From Lachnospiraceae bacterium (lineage in GTDB: Bacteria > Bacillota > Clostridia > Lachnospirales > Lachnospiraceae): a DNA stretch of 33,045 nt. Below, piece by piece: positions 1-6,841 of the stretch. The notes under the pieces were generated by a model. The model searched no databases. It was not told the DNA's origin and saw only the letters and a program-made list of their open reading frames with translations. Each line of letters opens with the position of its first letter. The first letter of the stretch is position 1. A program made the position numbers and the translations under genes. The stretch is taken from assembly GCA_030527685.1 (NCBI GenBank), contig JAUNAG010000001.1:52166-85210 (forward strand), given 5' to 3'.

Positions 1-1
1 C

Positions 2-181
2 TTCGGTTTCGGCTTTGCGCAGCTGGTGAGCGTGAACGTATTCGGTTCCTCCATCACCCTGCAGCCCCTGCTTCTGCCGCTTGCCGTAATCGTTTCGATG
101 GCAATTGCGGGACTTTCCTGCCTGCTTCCGGTTAAGCATGCAGTGGCAATTGATCCGGCACTTGTACTGAAAGGAGAGTAA
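2..181 (+). CDS. FtsX/MacB-type ABC transporter permease, C-terminal fragment (partial)
   Basis: An open frame runs from the left edge to TAA at 179-181 and gives about 59 residues. It has a hydrophobic stretch (LLLPLAVIVSMAIAGLSCLL) and ends in a basic turn followed by DPALVLKGE. The ending 'DPA-V-L-GE' after the last membrane helix is typical of FtsX/MacB permeases, whose final helix is followed by a short cytoplasmic tail. The next gene, an ATPase, starts 5 bases later and its Shine-Dalgarno (AAAGGAGAG) lies inside the last codons here, so the two are translationally linked. The N-terminus, periplasmic domain and remaining helices lie outside the window, so the substrate cannot be judged from this fragment. 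Confidence 0.8.
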   Translation, partial: FGFGFAQLVSVNVFGSSITLQPLLLPLAVIVSMAIAGLSCLLPVKHAVAIDPALVLKGE

Positions 182-186
182 AGAAG

Positions 187-861
187 ATGAGTCTTCTTGA
201 GCTTAATAATATTTCGAAAATCTATGGAGATCTGCACGCACTCGATAAGGTCAGCATTCATGTCGACAAGGGCGAGTGGGTTGCCATCATGGGTCCATCC
301 GGTTCCGGAAAAAGTACGATGATGAATATCATCGGCTGCATGGACAAGCCGTCTGAGGGCCAGGTTCTGCTGGACGGCGTGGATATCGCAAAGCAGAGCA
401 GCAAGAAGCTGACAGAGACCAGAAGAGACAAGATCGGTCTGATCTTCCAGCAGTTCCACATGGTCAACTATCTGACAGCTGTGGAAAATATCATGGTTTC
501 TCAGTTCTATCACTCCATGCCGGATGAAAACGAGGCACTGGAGGCACTGGAGCGTGTCGGTCTTCGTGATCGTGCACATCATCTTCCGAGCCAGCTGTCC
601 GGCGGTGAGCAGCAGCGTGTCTGCGTTGCGAGAGCGCTGATCAATCATCCGGAAATCATTCTTGCAGATGAGCCGACAGGTAACCTGGATGAGGCAAATG
701 AGAACATCGTTCTGGATCTGTTCCGCCAGCTGCACCGTGAAGGCACCACCCTGATCGTTGTCACACACGATCCGGAGGTGGCTGAGGCTGCACAGCGCAC
801 CATCGTTCTGAAGAACGGCAAGGTTGCCAGAGAAATCATCAACGAGAACTTTGTGGAGTAA
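187..861 (+). CDS. ABC transporter ATP-binding protein, LolD/MacB type
   Basis: This 224-residue nucleotide-binding subunit would energise an FtsX-type permease. It has Walker A GPSGSGKST (about residues 36-44), a Q-loop (FQQFH), the signature LSGGEQQR (about 137-144), Walker B with ILADEPTGNLDE (about 157-168) and the H-loop VVTHD. 'DEPTGNLD' is characteristic of the LolD/MacB/FtsE class rather than importers. Full length for the class. The ATG has AGGAGA about 9 bases upstream, embedded in the end of the previous permease gene. It sits in a cluster with two permeases and a second ATPase, so it most likely pairs with the permease cut by the left edge, though cross-pairing is possible. Confidence 0.93.
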   Translation: MSLLELNNISKIYGDLHALDKVSIHVDKGEWVAIMGPSGSGKSTMMNIIGCMDKPSEGQVLLDGVDIAKQSSKKLTETRRDKIGLIFQQFHMVNYLTAVENIMVSQFYHSMPDENEALEALERVGLRDRAHHLPSQLSGGEQQRVCVARALINHPEIILADEPTGNLDEANENIVLDLFRQLHREGTTLIVVTHDPEVAEAAQRTIVLKNGKVAREIINENFVE

Positions 862-867
862 TAACAA

Positions 868-1266
868 ATGAAAAAAAGAGGTACAGTAAGTAATCTGCTT
901 CGTCTGATTCTTTCACTGGTCCTCGCAGTCGGGTGCCGGACATTCATCAGTCCCTGTATTCATGAGGACGGGAATTACGGCACCTGTCATTATGCGGGGG
1001 AAGTAGTCCTTGTTCTTGGAATTCTGCTGACCATGAATGCACTTCTTTCACTGATTATGAAGAATCCGGGAACAAGACGAGGATATGCGGGGGCAGCTTC
1101 CATGACCGGTGTCGTGACAGCACTGATGCCCGGAGTTGTGATTCCGTTATGCGGTATGAATACAATGCGCTGCACGATGATCATGAGACCGGCCGTCATG
1201 CTGCTTTCAGGTGTCATCATCGCACTGTCATTATTTGAAATGTTCTGGATCAGAGAGGAAGCATAA
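868..1266 (+). CDS. DUF4418-like integral membrane protein
   Basis: This 132-residue protein has about four predicted membrane helices (residues 10-28, 45-63, 78-94, 105-125). The layout fits what I recall of DUF4418: an N-terminal helix, a short extracytoplasmic loop holding C30 and C40-H41, and a second loop with C95 and C102 before the last helix. The paired Cys/His positions suggest disulfides or metal/heme contact, but the family's function is not established. It sits between an ATPase and a permease, 6 bases after the former and 2 bases before the latter, so it is probably an accessory subunit of this ABC system. The family assignment is from memory of the motif pattern. Confidence 0.75.
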   Translation: MKKRGTVSNLLRLILSLVLAVGCRTFISPCIHEDGNYGTCHYAGEVVLVLGILLTMNALLSLIMKNPGTRRGYAGAASMTGVVTALMPGVVIPLCGMNTMRCTMIMRPAVMLLSGVIIALSLFEMFWIREEA

Positions 1267-1268
1267 GA

Positions 1269-2474
1269 GTGAATAATCTCAGGAAGCTGGTAAGCCGGAA
1301 TCTGCAGAAGAAGCCGGTGAGAACAGGCGCGCTGTTCGCGCTGATTCTGTTTCTTTCTTTTTCGATTTTTGCCGGCTCTATGGCTGTATTCGGCATGAAA
1401 AACGGCCTGGCCAGTCTGGAAAACCGTCTTGGTGCAGATGCCATCGTAGTGCCGAAGCAGGCAAGATCGAAGGAGGATCTCAGTCAGATCCTCTTAAACG
1501 GAACAACAGGTTACTTCTATATGAAGAATTCTGTGCTGGACGATGTCCGTGCAACAGAGGGAGTCGAAGCTGCATCGGCACAGCTGTTTCTGGCCTCGCT
1601 GAGGGCAGACTGCTGCTCTGCGGCAATTCAGGTCATCGGCATTGATCCGGAGACGGATTTCTCCATTCAGCCCTGGATTGCAAAGCGGTTCTCGGGAAAA
1701 CTCGACGAATATGAGGTCGTTGTCGGCTGCGAAGTCAATGCAGAAGTCGGCGACAGCATCCGGATCTATGACCGGAACTGCCGCGTAGCCGCAAGACTGG
1801 CCAAAACCGGCACCGGACTGGATACAGCCGTTTATACCACGATCGATAATATCCGTCTGCTGCTGGCTGCAGCTCAGGAGCTGGGACATGATCTGAAGAT
1901 TTCAGGTGATCCGGCCGATGTGATTTCAGCTGTCTATGTCAAGGTGAAGGACGGCTATGATGTGGAGAAGGTCACAAACAATCTGAAAGTTTATGTCAGA
2001 AAGACAGAGACGATTCAGACAAAGAATATGCTTACCGATGTGTCAGACGGTCTGACAGGCATGGCAAAGACCACGACAGTCCTGATGGCTGTTCTGTGGC
2101 TTATCGGCTTCGCCGTTCTGATTGCGGCCTTCTGTCTGATGATTAACGAGAGAAAGCGGGAGTTTGCCGTACTTCGTCTGCTGGGCATGTCTGAGCGTCA
2201 GCTTGCATCCATGATCCGTCTGGAAGCTCTTGTATTAAGTCTTGCCGGCGGTATCTGCGGCATTGTGCTGGGAGCAGCGGTTGTATTTCCGTTCAGCGGT
2301 CTGATTGAGGCAAAGCTGGGACTGCCGTTCCTGCTTTCCGGAATCGGGCAGACACTGCTGCTGGCTGCTCTGACGCTGCTGGCCGTTGTATTATCCGGTC
2401 TGCTGGCGGCGGCACATACGGCAAAACGATTAAGCCGGGTAGAACCGGGCAATGTGTTAAGAGAAGGGAACTGA
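1269..2474 (+). CDS. FtsX-like ABC transporter permease with vicinal cysteines
   Basis: This 401-residue permease has MacB/FtsX topology: one N-terminal helix (about 18-40), a large extracytoplasmic domain (about 45-265) and three C-terminal helices (about 272-295, 318-345, 360-385). The cytoplasmic coupling segment between helices 2 and 3 reads NERKREFAVLRLLGMS, a classic FtsX motif. The start is GTG, placed by AGAGGA about 9 bases upstream; no better ATG exists. The extracytoplasmic domain carries adjacent cysteines C115-C116 in LRADCCSAAIQ followed by GIDPETDFSIQPW. I recall similar permeases beside FTR1/P19-type iron systems, but that context would lie outside the window. The gene is followed 2 bases later by its likely ATPase. 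Confidence 0.9.
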   Translation: MNNLRKLVSRNLQKKPVRTGALFALILFLSFSIFAGSMAVFGMKNGLASLENRLGADAIVVPKQARSKEDLSQILLNGTTGYFYMKNSVLDDVRATEGVEAASAQLFLASLRADCCSAAIQVIGIDPETDFSIQPWIAKRFSGKLDEYEVVVGCEVNAEVGDSIRIYDRNCRVAARLAKTGTGLDTAVYTTIDNIRLLLAAAQELGHDLKISGDPADVISAVYVKVKDGYDVEKVTNNLKVYVRKTETIQTKNMLTDVSDGLTGMAKTTTVLMAVLWLIGFAVLIAAFCLMINERKREFAVLRLLGMSERQLASMIRLEALVLSLAGGICGIVLGAAVVFPFSGLIEAKLGLPFLLSGIGQTLLLAALTLLAVVLSGLLAAAHTAKRLSRVEPGNVLREGN

Positions 2475-2476
2475 GG

Positions 2477-3166
2477 ATGAAGCAGCTGAGAGCAGAACAG
2501 GTCGGGAGGCGTTTTATGCGAAAGAGCGGAACGGCCAATTTCTTTTACGGCGTGCAGCCGCAGAGTCTGGAGCTTCCGGAGGGATCTCTGACCGTCATTA
2601 TGGGAAGATCCGGAAGCGGAAAGACAACACTGCTGAATCTTCTGTCAGGCATGCTGCCGCCGACGGAGGGAAAGGTGTTTCACGGGGAGAAGGATCTCTA
2701 TGCCATGTCGGATGCGGAACTTTCCGAATGGCGCGGCACGAAGATGGGAGTGATTCCGCAGGGCCGTGCGATGCTGGATGCCCTGACTGTGATGGAGAAC
2801 ATCCTGCTTCCGGGAAACCTTTATCCGAAAAAGGATCGCAGCGGAACGGAACTTGCAGCCCTCGCAGAAGAACTTCTGCAGAGACTGGGGATTGCGCACC
2901 TGGCAGACAGCTTTCCGGCAGAACTCTCCGGAGGAGAGCTGCGCAGAGCGGCGATTGCACGGGCGGTTCTCTATGAGCCTGATTTCCTTTTTGCCGATGA
3001 GCCGACAGGAGATCTGGATGATGAAAACACGGAAATTGTCCTGAAACTGCTGCGTGAAGAGGCAGACCGCGGTGCGGTAGTCCTGATGGTGACACATGAA
3101 CGGGAGGCAGCTTCCTATGCCGACCGGTGTTACAGGATGGAAGCAGGAAAACTGCAGGAGATTTAA
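2477..3166 (+). CDS. ABC transporter ATP-binding protein, LolD/MacB type (second copy)
   Basis: This 229-residue ATPase has Walker A GRSGSGKTT (about 43-51), signature LSGGELRR (about 154-161), Walker B FLFADEPTGDLDD (about 173-185) and H-loop MVTHE. It is the last gene of the cluster, starting 2 bases after the preceding permease. It diverges clearly from the first ATPase of this operon (GRSGSGKTT versus GPSGSGKST; LSGGELRR versus LSGGEQQR), so the operon seems to hold two distinct permease-ATPase pairs rather than a recent duplication. A strong hairpin terminator follows about 65 bases downstream. Confidence 0.93.
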   Translation: MKQLRAEQVGRRFMRKSGTANFFYGVQPQSLELPEGSLTVIMGRSGSGKTTLLNLLSGMLPPTEGKVFHGEKDLYAMSDAELSEWRGTKMGVIPQGRAMLDALTVMENILLPGNLYPKKDRSGTELAALAEELLQRLGIAHLADSFPAELSGGELRRAAIARAVLYEPDFLFADEPTGDLDDENTEIVLKLLREEADRGAVVLMVTHEREAASYADRCYRMEAGKLQEI

Positions 3167-3232
3167 CGCGGCAAAAACAGGATCTGCCAGCAGATCCTGC
3201 CGGAAACCTGAGCAGAATATAATGGAAGACAG

Positions 3233-3270
3233 AAGACAGGAGTCAGCCGGACGGCTGACTCCTGTCTTTA
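3233..3270 (+). terminator. Intrinsic terminator after the two-pair ABC operon
   Basis: A 17-bp perfect stem (3233-3249 with 3252-3268) has a very tight two-base apex, so the real loop is probably 4 bases. The T tract after it is weak (TTTAAT). It ends the ABC operon and separates it from the small Cys-rich gene. The element at 3271 starts immediately behind it. Confidence 0.8.
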
Positions 3271-3340
3271 ATATCATAGGAGATTCTGTTGGATTTCTTA
3301 TGGTATTAAAACGCCTGGCAGCGGAGCAATCGGCTTTTAC
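3271..3340 (+). repeat. Intergenic hairpin repeat, compact copy
   Basis: Positions 3271-3306 form an imperfect inverted repeat around the loop TGTT. Every mismatch is a G-T pair, so as RNA from the + strand the 16-bp stem is fully paired with G-U wobbles. It is followed by AAAACGC and then GGAGCAATCGGCTTTTA. The same modules recur at 6607-6780 and, for the 3' part only, at 11201-11218, which marks this as a dispersed non-coding element rather than a local accident. Confidence 0.65.
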
Positions 3341-3424
3341 GGTAAATTTTGACACTGTCTTAAAGTCAGCTTCTGTGTTAATGTTATGAGAAGCTCGGAC
3401 TTTACAGCAGAGAGAGAGGGAAAG

Positions 3425-3598
3425 ATGAACCAGTGTGATGAATGTGCATACTATGCATATGACGAAGAATACGATGACTACGTCTGTGAGGCAAACATGG
3501 ACGAGGATGATTACCAGCGAATGGTTTCGGGTTATTACAGACAGTGCCCGCTGTATCGAAACGGTGACGAGTACGCAGTGGTGCGCCACCAGCTGTAA
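3425..3598 (+). CDS. Small acidic four-cysteine protein (DUF6472-like)
   Basis: This 57-residue protein starts at the ATG preceded by GAGAGAGGGAAAG; the open frame extends further upstream but without a good start signal. It is rich in Asp, Glu and Tyr and contains C4-x2-C7 ... C21 ... C41, a spacing suggestive of a small zinc-binding fold. The sequence (MNQCDEC..., CEANMDEDD, CPLYRNGDEYAVVR) matches my memory of DUF6472, a short uncharacterised family common in Lachnospiraceae. It lies just upstream of the NhaC-type antiporter gene (16-base gap) and could be co-transcribed with it, but such proteins occur in many contexts. Function unknown. Confidence 0.75.
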   Translation: MNQCDECAYYAYDEEYDDYVCEANMDEDDYQRMVSGYYRQCPLYRNGDEYAVVRHQL

Positions 3599-3614
3599 AA
3601 AAGGTGTATAAAAA

Positions 3615-4955
3615 ATGCTGAGATTATTTATTTTAGGCGGATTTCTTGCAGGCCTGATTGTCTGTGTCCGCATGGATCTGTCGATCCTTTATGCCCTGGT
3701 TCTGGGACTGTTTCTCTTTGTGTTTTATGCAAAAAGAAAAGGAAATTCATGGAAAAAGATCGGTGAGATGCTTCTTGCCGGTGCACTGAAGGTCAAAAAC
3801 ATCCTTCTGGTCTTTGTCTGTATCGGCTGTCTCACGGCCACATGGAGACTCTGCGGCACGATTCCCTATATCGTGTACCACAGTTCCGCACTGATTCTTC
3901 CTAAGGTTTTCCTTTTGAGCGCGTTTCTCCTGAACTGTGTGTTATCCTATTTAACAGGATCCTCTTTTGCGGCAGTCGGAACAATCGGAACAATCTGCAT
4001 GATGCTCGGAAAAGCGCTGGGCGTGCCGGTGATTCCGCTGGGCGGCGCCATCTTTTCGGGAATCTATTTCGGAGATCGCTGCTCGCCGATGTCATCCAGT
4101 GCCCTGCTTGTGGCAGAGATCACGGAGACCGATATCTATGCCAATACGAAGGCAATGTTCCGCACAGCGATTATTCCGTTTTCAATCTCCTGTGTACTGT
4201 ATCTGCTGTTTCGCTTTGATGCGGCGGACAATGTGCAGATGGATTCGCTGGGAGTGCTGCGGGATGCCTATCAGCTGCACTGGATCTGCCTGGTTCCGGC
4301 ACTGCTGATCCTGGTGCTCTGTGCGTGTAAGGTAGATGTCAAGCTGACGATGATGATCAGCACGGTGACAGGCATTCTGATCTGCTTATTCCTGCAGAAA
4401 GTACCTGTCTCTGAGATCTTTCATGCGCTGGTATTCGGCTTCCATCCGCAGAACAATGAGGCACTGGAGAGCCTTCTGGGCGGCGGAGGCATTCTTTCCA
4501 TGAAAAATGTTGCCGGCATCGTGCTCTTATCGGCTTCATTTTCCGGTATCTTTGAAAATACAGATCTCTTCGGGGATCTGGAGATCTGGATGAACAGGCT
4601 GACAGAGAAGATCACGAAGGAAGGCGCGCTTTTAGTGACCGCCGTTTTATCCTGCATGGTCTGCTGCAACCAGTCGCTGGGAACCATTCTCACAAATCAG
4701 ATCACAAAATCCTTCGTGAAAGATAATGAAGAGAGAGCTTCCTGTATTGAGGATTCCACCATTGTGCTGGCAGGACTTGTTCCGTGGTCTATCGCCTGCG
4801 CGGGACCGCTGGCGATCCTGGAGGTCTCGGGGAAAAGCCTGTTTTATGCATGGTATCTGTATCTGCTGCCGGTATGCATGCTTTTAAGAGGAATCTATAT
4901 CCGCTTCAGAAAGACAGAGAGCGGAAAGAGAAAGATGAAAGAATCAATCTCATAA
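3615..4955 (+). CDS. NhaC-family Na+/H+ antiporter-like membrane protein
   Basis: This 446-residue polytopic protein has about 11-12 predicted membrane helices. It contains the NhaC-superfamily signature around residues 135-165 (GGAIFSGIYFGDRCSPMSSSALL), a re-entrant glycine-rich segment followed by conserved GD and SP/S residues. Other family hallmarks are LTGSSFAAVGTIG, and CNQSLGTILTNQ near residue 355. Members exchange Na+ for H+, or in some branches malate/lactate, across the cytoplasmic membrane; which applies here is not visible. The start has AAGGTG 8 bases upstream. The DUF362 ferredoxin gene follows after 16 bases, suggesting one transcript. Confidence 0.85.
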   Translation: MLRLFILGGFLAGLIVCVRMDLSILYALVLGLFLFVFYAKRKGNSWKKIGEMLLAGALKVKNILLVFVCIGCLTATWRLCGTIPYIVYHSSALILPKVFLLSAFLLNCVLSYLTGSSFAAVGTIGTICMMLGKALGVPVIPLGGAIFSGIYFGDRCSPMSSSALLVAEITETDIYANTKAMFRTAIIPFSISCVLYLLFRFDAADNVQMDSLGVLRDAYQLHWICLVPALLILVLCACKVDVKLTMMISTVTGILICLFLQKVPVSEIFHALVFGFHPQNNEALESLLGGGGILSMKNVAGIVLLSASFSGIFENTDLFGDLEIWMNRLTEKITKEGALLVTAVLSCMVCCNQSLGTILTNQITKSFVKDNEERASCIEDSTIVLAGLVPWSIACAGPLAILEVSGKSLFYAWYLYLLPVCMLLRGIYIRFRKTESGKRKMKESIS

Positions 4956-4971
4956 ATAAGAAAGGACGATC

Positions 4972-6096
4972 ATGGAAAAATCAAAAGTTTATTTTACAGA
5001 CTTCCGTACAGCGATTGATGTACCGCTGACAGCAAAGCTGCAGAAGCTCTGCCGCAAGGCAGGCATCGGCACGATGGAGCTTGAAGGCCGCTTTGCTGCG
5101 ATCAAGATGCACTTCGGCGAGCTCGGAAACCTGGCTTTCCTTCGCCCGAACTATGCCCGCGCAGTTGCGGAGCTGGTTAAGGAAAACGGCGGACTTCCGT
5201 TCCTGACAGACTGCAACACCCTGTATCCGGGCAGCAGAAAGAATGCACTTGAGCATCTGGAATGCGCCGCAATCAACGGCTTCAACCAGATCACCACGGG
5301 ATGTCAGATCATCATCGGCGATGGTCTGAAGGGAACCGATGATGTGGAGATTCCGGTCAGAAACGGTGAATACTGCAAGACGGCTTATATCGGCCGTGCG
5401 ATCATGGATGCTGACGTCTTCATCTCTCTGAACCACTTCAAGGGTCACGAGCTGACAGGCTTCGGCGGTGCCATCAAGAATATCGGCATGGGCTGCGGAA
5501 GCCGTGCAGGCAAGATGCACCAGCACAACCAGGGCAAGCCGCACGTTGACGAAGAGCTCTGCAGAGGCTGCAGACGCTGTGCAAAGGAATGCGGTTCCGA
5601 TGCGATCCGCTACGAGGGAGGCAAGGCTTTCATCGATCAGGAAATCTGCAAGGGCTGCGGACGCTGTATCGGCGCATGTTCCTTTGATGCAATCTCCAAC
5701 GATAATTCCGATGCAAATGAGATCCTCGGCTGCAAGATGGCAGAGTATACCCAGGCAGTTCTCGACGGCCGCCAGCATTTCCATATTACGCTGATCACCG
5801 ATGTATCACCGAACTGCGACTGCCACGGCGAAAACGATGCCCCGATTCTGCCGAATATCGGTATGCTGGCTTCCTTCGATCCGGTCGCACTGGATCAGGC
5901 CTGCGTTGATCTCTGTCAGAAGGCTGAGCCGATTAAGAACAGCCAGCTCGGCGAGCATCTGCAGGAGGAGCACTGGCATCACCACCACGACCACTTCATG
6001 GACAGCAATCCGAATGTCCGCTGGAAGGAAACTCTTGAACACGCTGAGAAGATCGGTGTCGGTACAAGAGAGTATGAGCTTATTGTCATGAAATAA
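4972..6096 (+). CDS. DUF362 domain protein with two [4Fe-4S] ferredoxin motifs
   Basis: This 374-residue cytoplasmic protein has an N-terminal DUF362 domain (about residues 1-190; motifs NHFKGHELTGFGGAIKNIGMG) followed by a bacterial-type double ferredoxin. The cluster ligands are C197-x2-C200-x2-C203-x3-C207 and C226-x2-C229-x2-C232-x3-C236. The DUF362 fold continues after the ferredoxin (LITDVSPNCDCHGENDAPILPNIG and FDPVALDQA). A His cluster (HWHHHHDH, from about residue 334) lies near the C-terminus and could bind metal. The start has AAAGGA 8 bases upstream. It is directly downstream of the antiporter and closed by a terminator. DUF362 ferredoxins are assumed to be electron carriers or redox enzymes; no substrate is established. 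Confidence 0.88.
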   Translation: MEKSKVYFTDFRTAIDVPLTAKLQKLCRKAGIGTMELEGRFAAIKMHFGELGNLAFLRPNYARAVAELVKENGGLPFLTDCNTLYPGSRKNALEHLECAAINGFNQITTGCQIIIGDGLKGTDDVEIPVRNGEYCKTAYIGRAIMDADVFISLNHFKGHELTGFGGAIKNIGMGCGSRAGKMHQHNQGKPHVDEELCRGCRRCAKECGSDAIRYEGGKAFIDQEICKGCGRCIGACSFDAISNDNSDANEILGCKMAEYTQAVLDGRQHFHITLITDVSPNCDCHGENDAPILPNIGMLASFDPVALDQACVDLCQKAEPIKNSQLGEHLQEEHWHHHHDHFMDSNPNVRWKETLEHAEKIGVGTREYELIVMK

Positions 6097-6104
6097 TGGA
6101 TAGA

Positions 6105-6147
6105 AGCAGCTGTGTTTCTCAGAAGAAGAGAACACAGCTGCTTTTTT
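6105..6147 (+). terminator. Intrinsic terminator after the DUF362 gene
   Basis: The arms are AGCAGCTGTGTT-TCTC (6105-6120) and GAGAACACAGCTGCT (6128-6142), about 15 bp with one bulge, followed by TTTTTT. It starts 8 bases after the DUF362 stop codon. Confidence 0.88.
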
Positions 6148-6178
6148 CGTATCATACTGCGGACTTTGATCCATCATA

Positions 6179-6207
6179 TTGCCTTCAAAGGGAGGCTGGG
6201 TTATAAT
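6179..6207 (+). promoter_or_regulatory. Sigma-70-type promoter of the corrinoid riboswitch transcript
   Basis: TTGCCT (6179-6184), a 17-base spacer and a perfect TATAAT (6202-6207) lie about 50 bases upstream of the riboswitch core. A small hairpin (ACTGCCG 6215-6221 with CGGCAGT 6237-6243) would form near the start of the transcript. Confidence 0.65.
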
Positions 6208-6259
6208 CGTGACGACTGCCGGTTATATATATAAGACGGCAGTTTGTAGAAAATAACTT

Positions 6260-6440
6260 CATATCAGGGCACAGGTTATGGAAGACGGGTGAAAGTCCCG
6301 CGCAAGGCCGTTGCTGTAATTTGCTCATAAGAACCTGCATAATAGTCACTGAGACGGACGGAAATCGAACGTTTTGGGAAGACGCAGTTTTTTTGGATCA
6401 TCAGGGATCCGGAGCATTAAGCCAGAATACTTGCCTGACG
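6260..6440 (+). ncRNA. Cobalamin (B12) riboswitch
   Basis: The region follows the cobalamin-aptamer order: an outer stem (TCAGGGCA near 6264 with TGCCTGA near 6432), a GGGTGAAAGTCCCGCGCA core, the B12-box-like GGCCGTTGCTGTAAT (6307-6320), GTCACTGAGACGG, GGGAAGACGC, and the closing GCCAGAATACTTGCCTG. An extra GGATC/GATCC hairpin sits in the variable arm. It lies between a good promoter and an intrinsic terminator (6575-6607), so it most likely works by transcription termination when adenosylcobalamin or a related corrinoid is bound. The downstream genes encode a BtuF-like binding protein and CbiK, which fits the ligand. Confidence 0.87.
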
Positions 6441-6574
6441 CTCTGCCGTATCAGCGGCAATGTTTCAGACTCTGCGGATCTCCGGAGTCAGGGATAGAAG
6501 AAGGATAAGCATTCGTTTCACTCAAAATGGATGGGGCGAAGCGTACTTTCTATGCCTGAAAATGAGAACCGTAA

Positions 6575-6607
6575 CCGTCTGCAGCAGCGCTGCAGGCGGA
6601 TTTTTTT
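6575..6607 (+). terminator. Terminator (expression platform) of the cobalamin riboswitch
   Basis: CCGTCTGCAGC (6575-6585) pairs with GCTGCAGGCGG (6589-6599) in an 11-bp stem with one G-T pair, followed by A and seven T. It sits 135 bases downstream of the aptamer and 234 bases upstream of the inferred start codon of the binding-protein gene. It is the obvious candidate for ligand-dependent termination; the alternative antiterminator pairing was not resolved by eye. Confidence 0.8.
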
Positions 6608-6820
6608 ATATCATAGAAATTCTGTCGAATTTCATATGATATAAAAACGCTCCGCGTGGATGCGCACTCGCACGATATGAATATGCCGCTTTGCGGCCGT
6701 GCTCGGCGCGCAAAGTCCGCGAGCGGACTTTGTACAGATAAAGCCCCGCGATATGGCGATGGAGCAATCTGCTTTAATAAAAGGGTGTTCGGTGTCGCAA
6801 AAACGCTCCGCGTGGATGCG
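6607..6820 (+). repeat. Intergenic hairpin repeat, expanded copy, between riboswitch and gene
   Basis: No gene is visible in this 214-base stretch. It starts with an inverted repeat (6607-6622 with 6627-6643, loop TGTC, one bulged T) that matches the one at 3271. It continues with AAAACGC, several G+C-rich hairpins and a perfect 10-bp stem CAAAGTCCGC/GCGGACTTTG (6711-6732). It then contains GGAGCAATCTGCTTTA (6761-6776), the same 3' module as at 3323 and 11202. An identical 22-base block occurs at 6643-6664 and 6799-6820, bracketing the expanded part as direct repeats 156 bases apart. The arrangement looks like a dispersed non-coding element inserted into the leader. Confidence 0.65.
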
Positions 6821-6841
6821 GCAATTTAAAAGTGAGGTGAG

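Noticed and set aside
3349..3354. Perfect TTGACA upstream of the small Cys-rich gene
   Set aside because: No acceptable -10 box lies 16-18 bases downstream, so a promoter here was not called.
3096..3389. Plus-strand 97-codon frame crossing the ABC operon terminator
   Set aside because: It begins within the ATPase gene in another frame and crosses a strong terminator and repeat; no supporting start signal.
2645..3673. Long minus-strand open frame (342 codons)
   Set aside because: It runs antisense through the second ATPase, the terminator, the repeat and the small Cys-rich gene, has no recognisable domain, and the + strand genes have clear motifs and ribosome binding sites.
6607..6820. CRISPR-like or tandem repeat array between riboswitch and gene
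   Set aside because: There are only two exact 22-base copies with no regular spacing or further units, and the content is hairpins; it fits an inserted intergenic repeat better.
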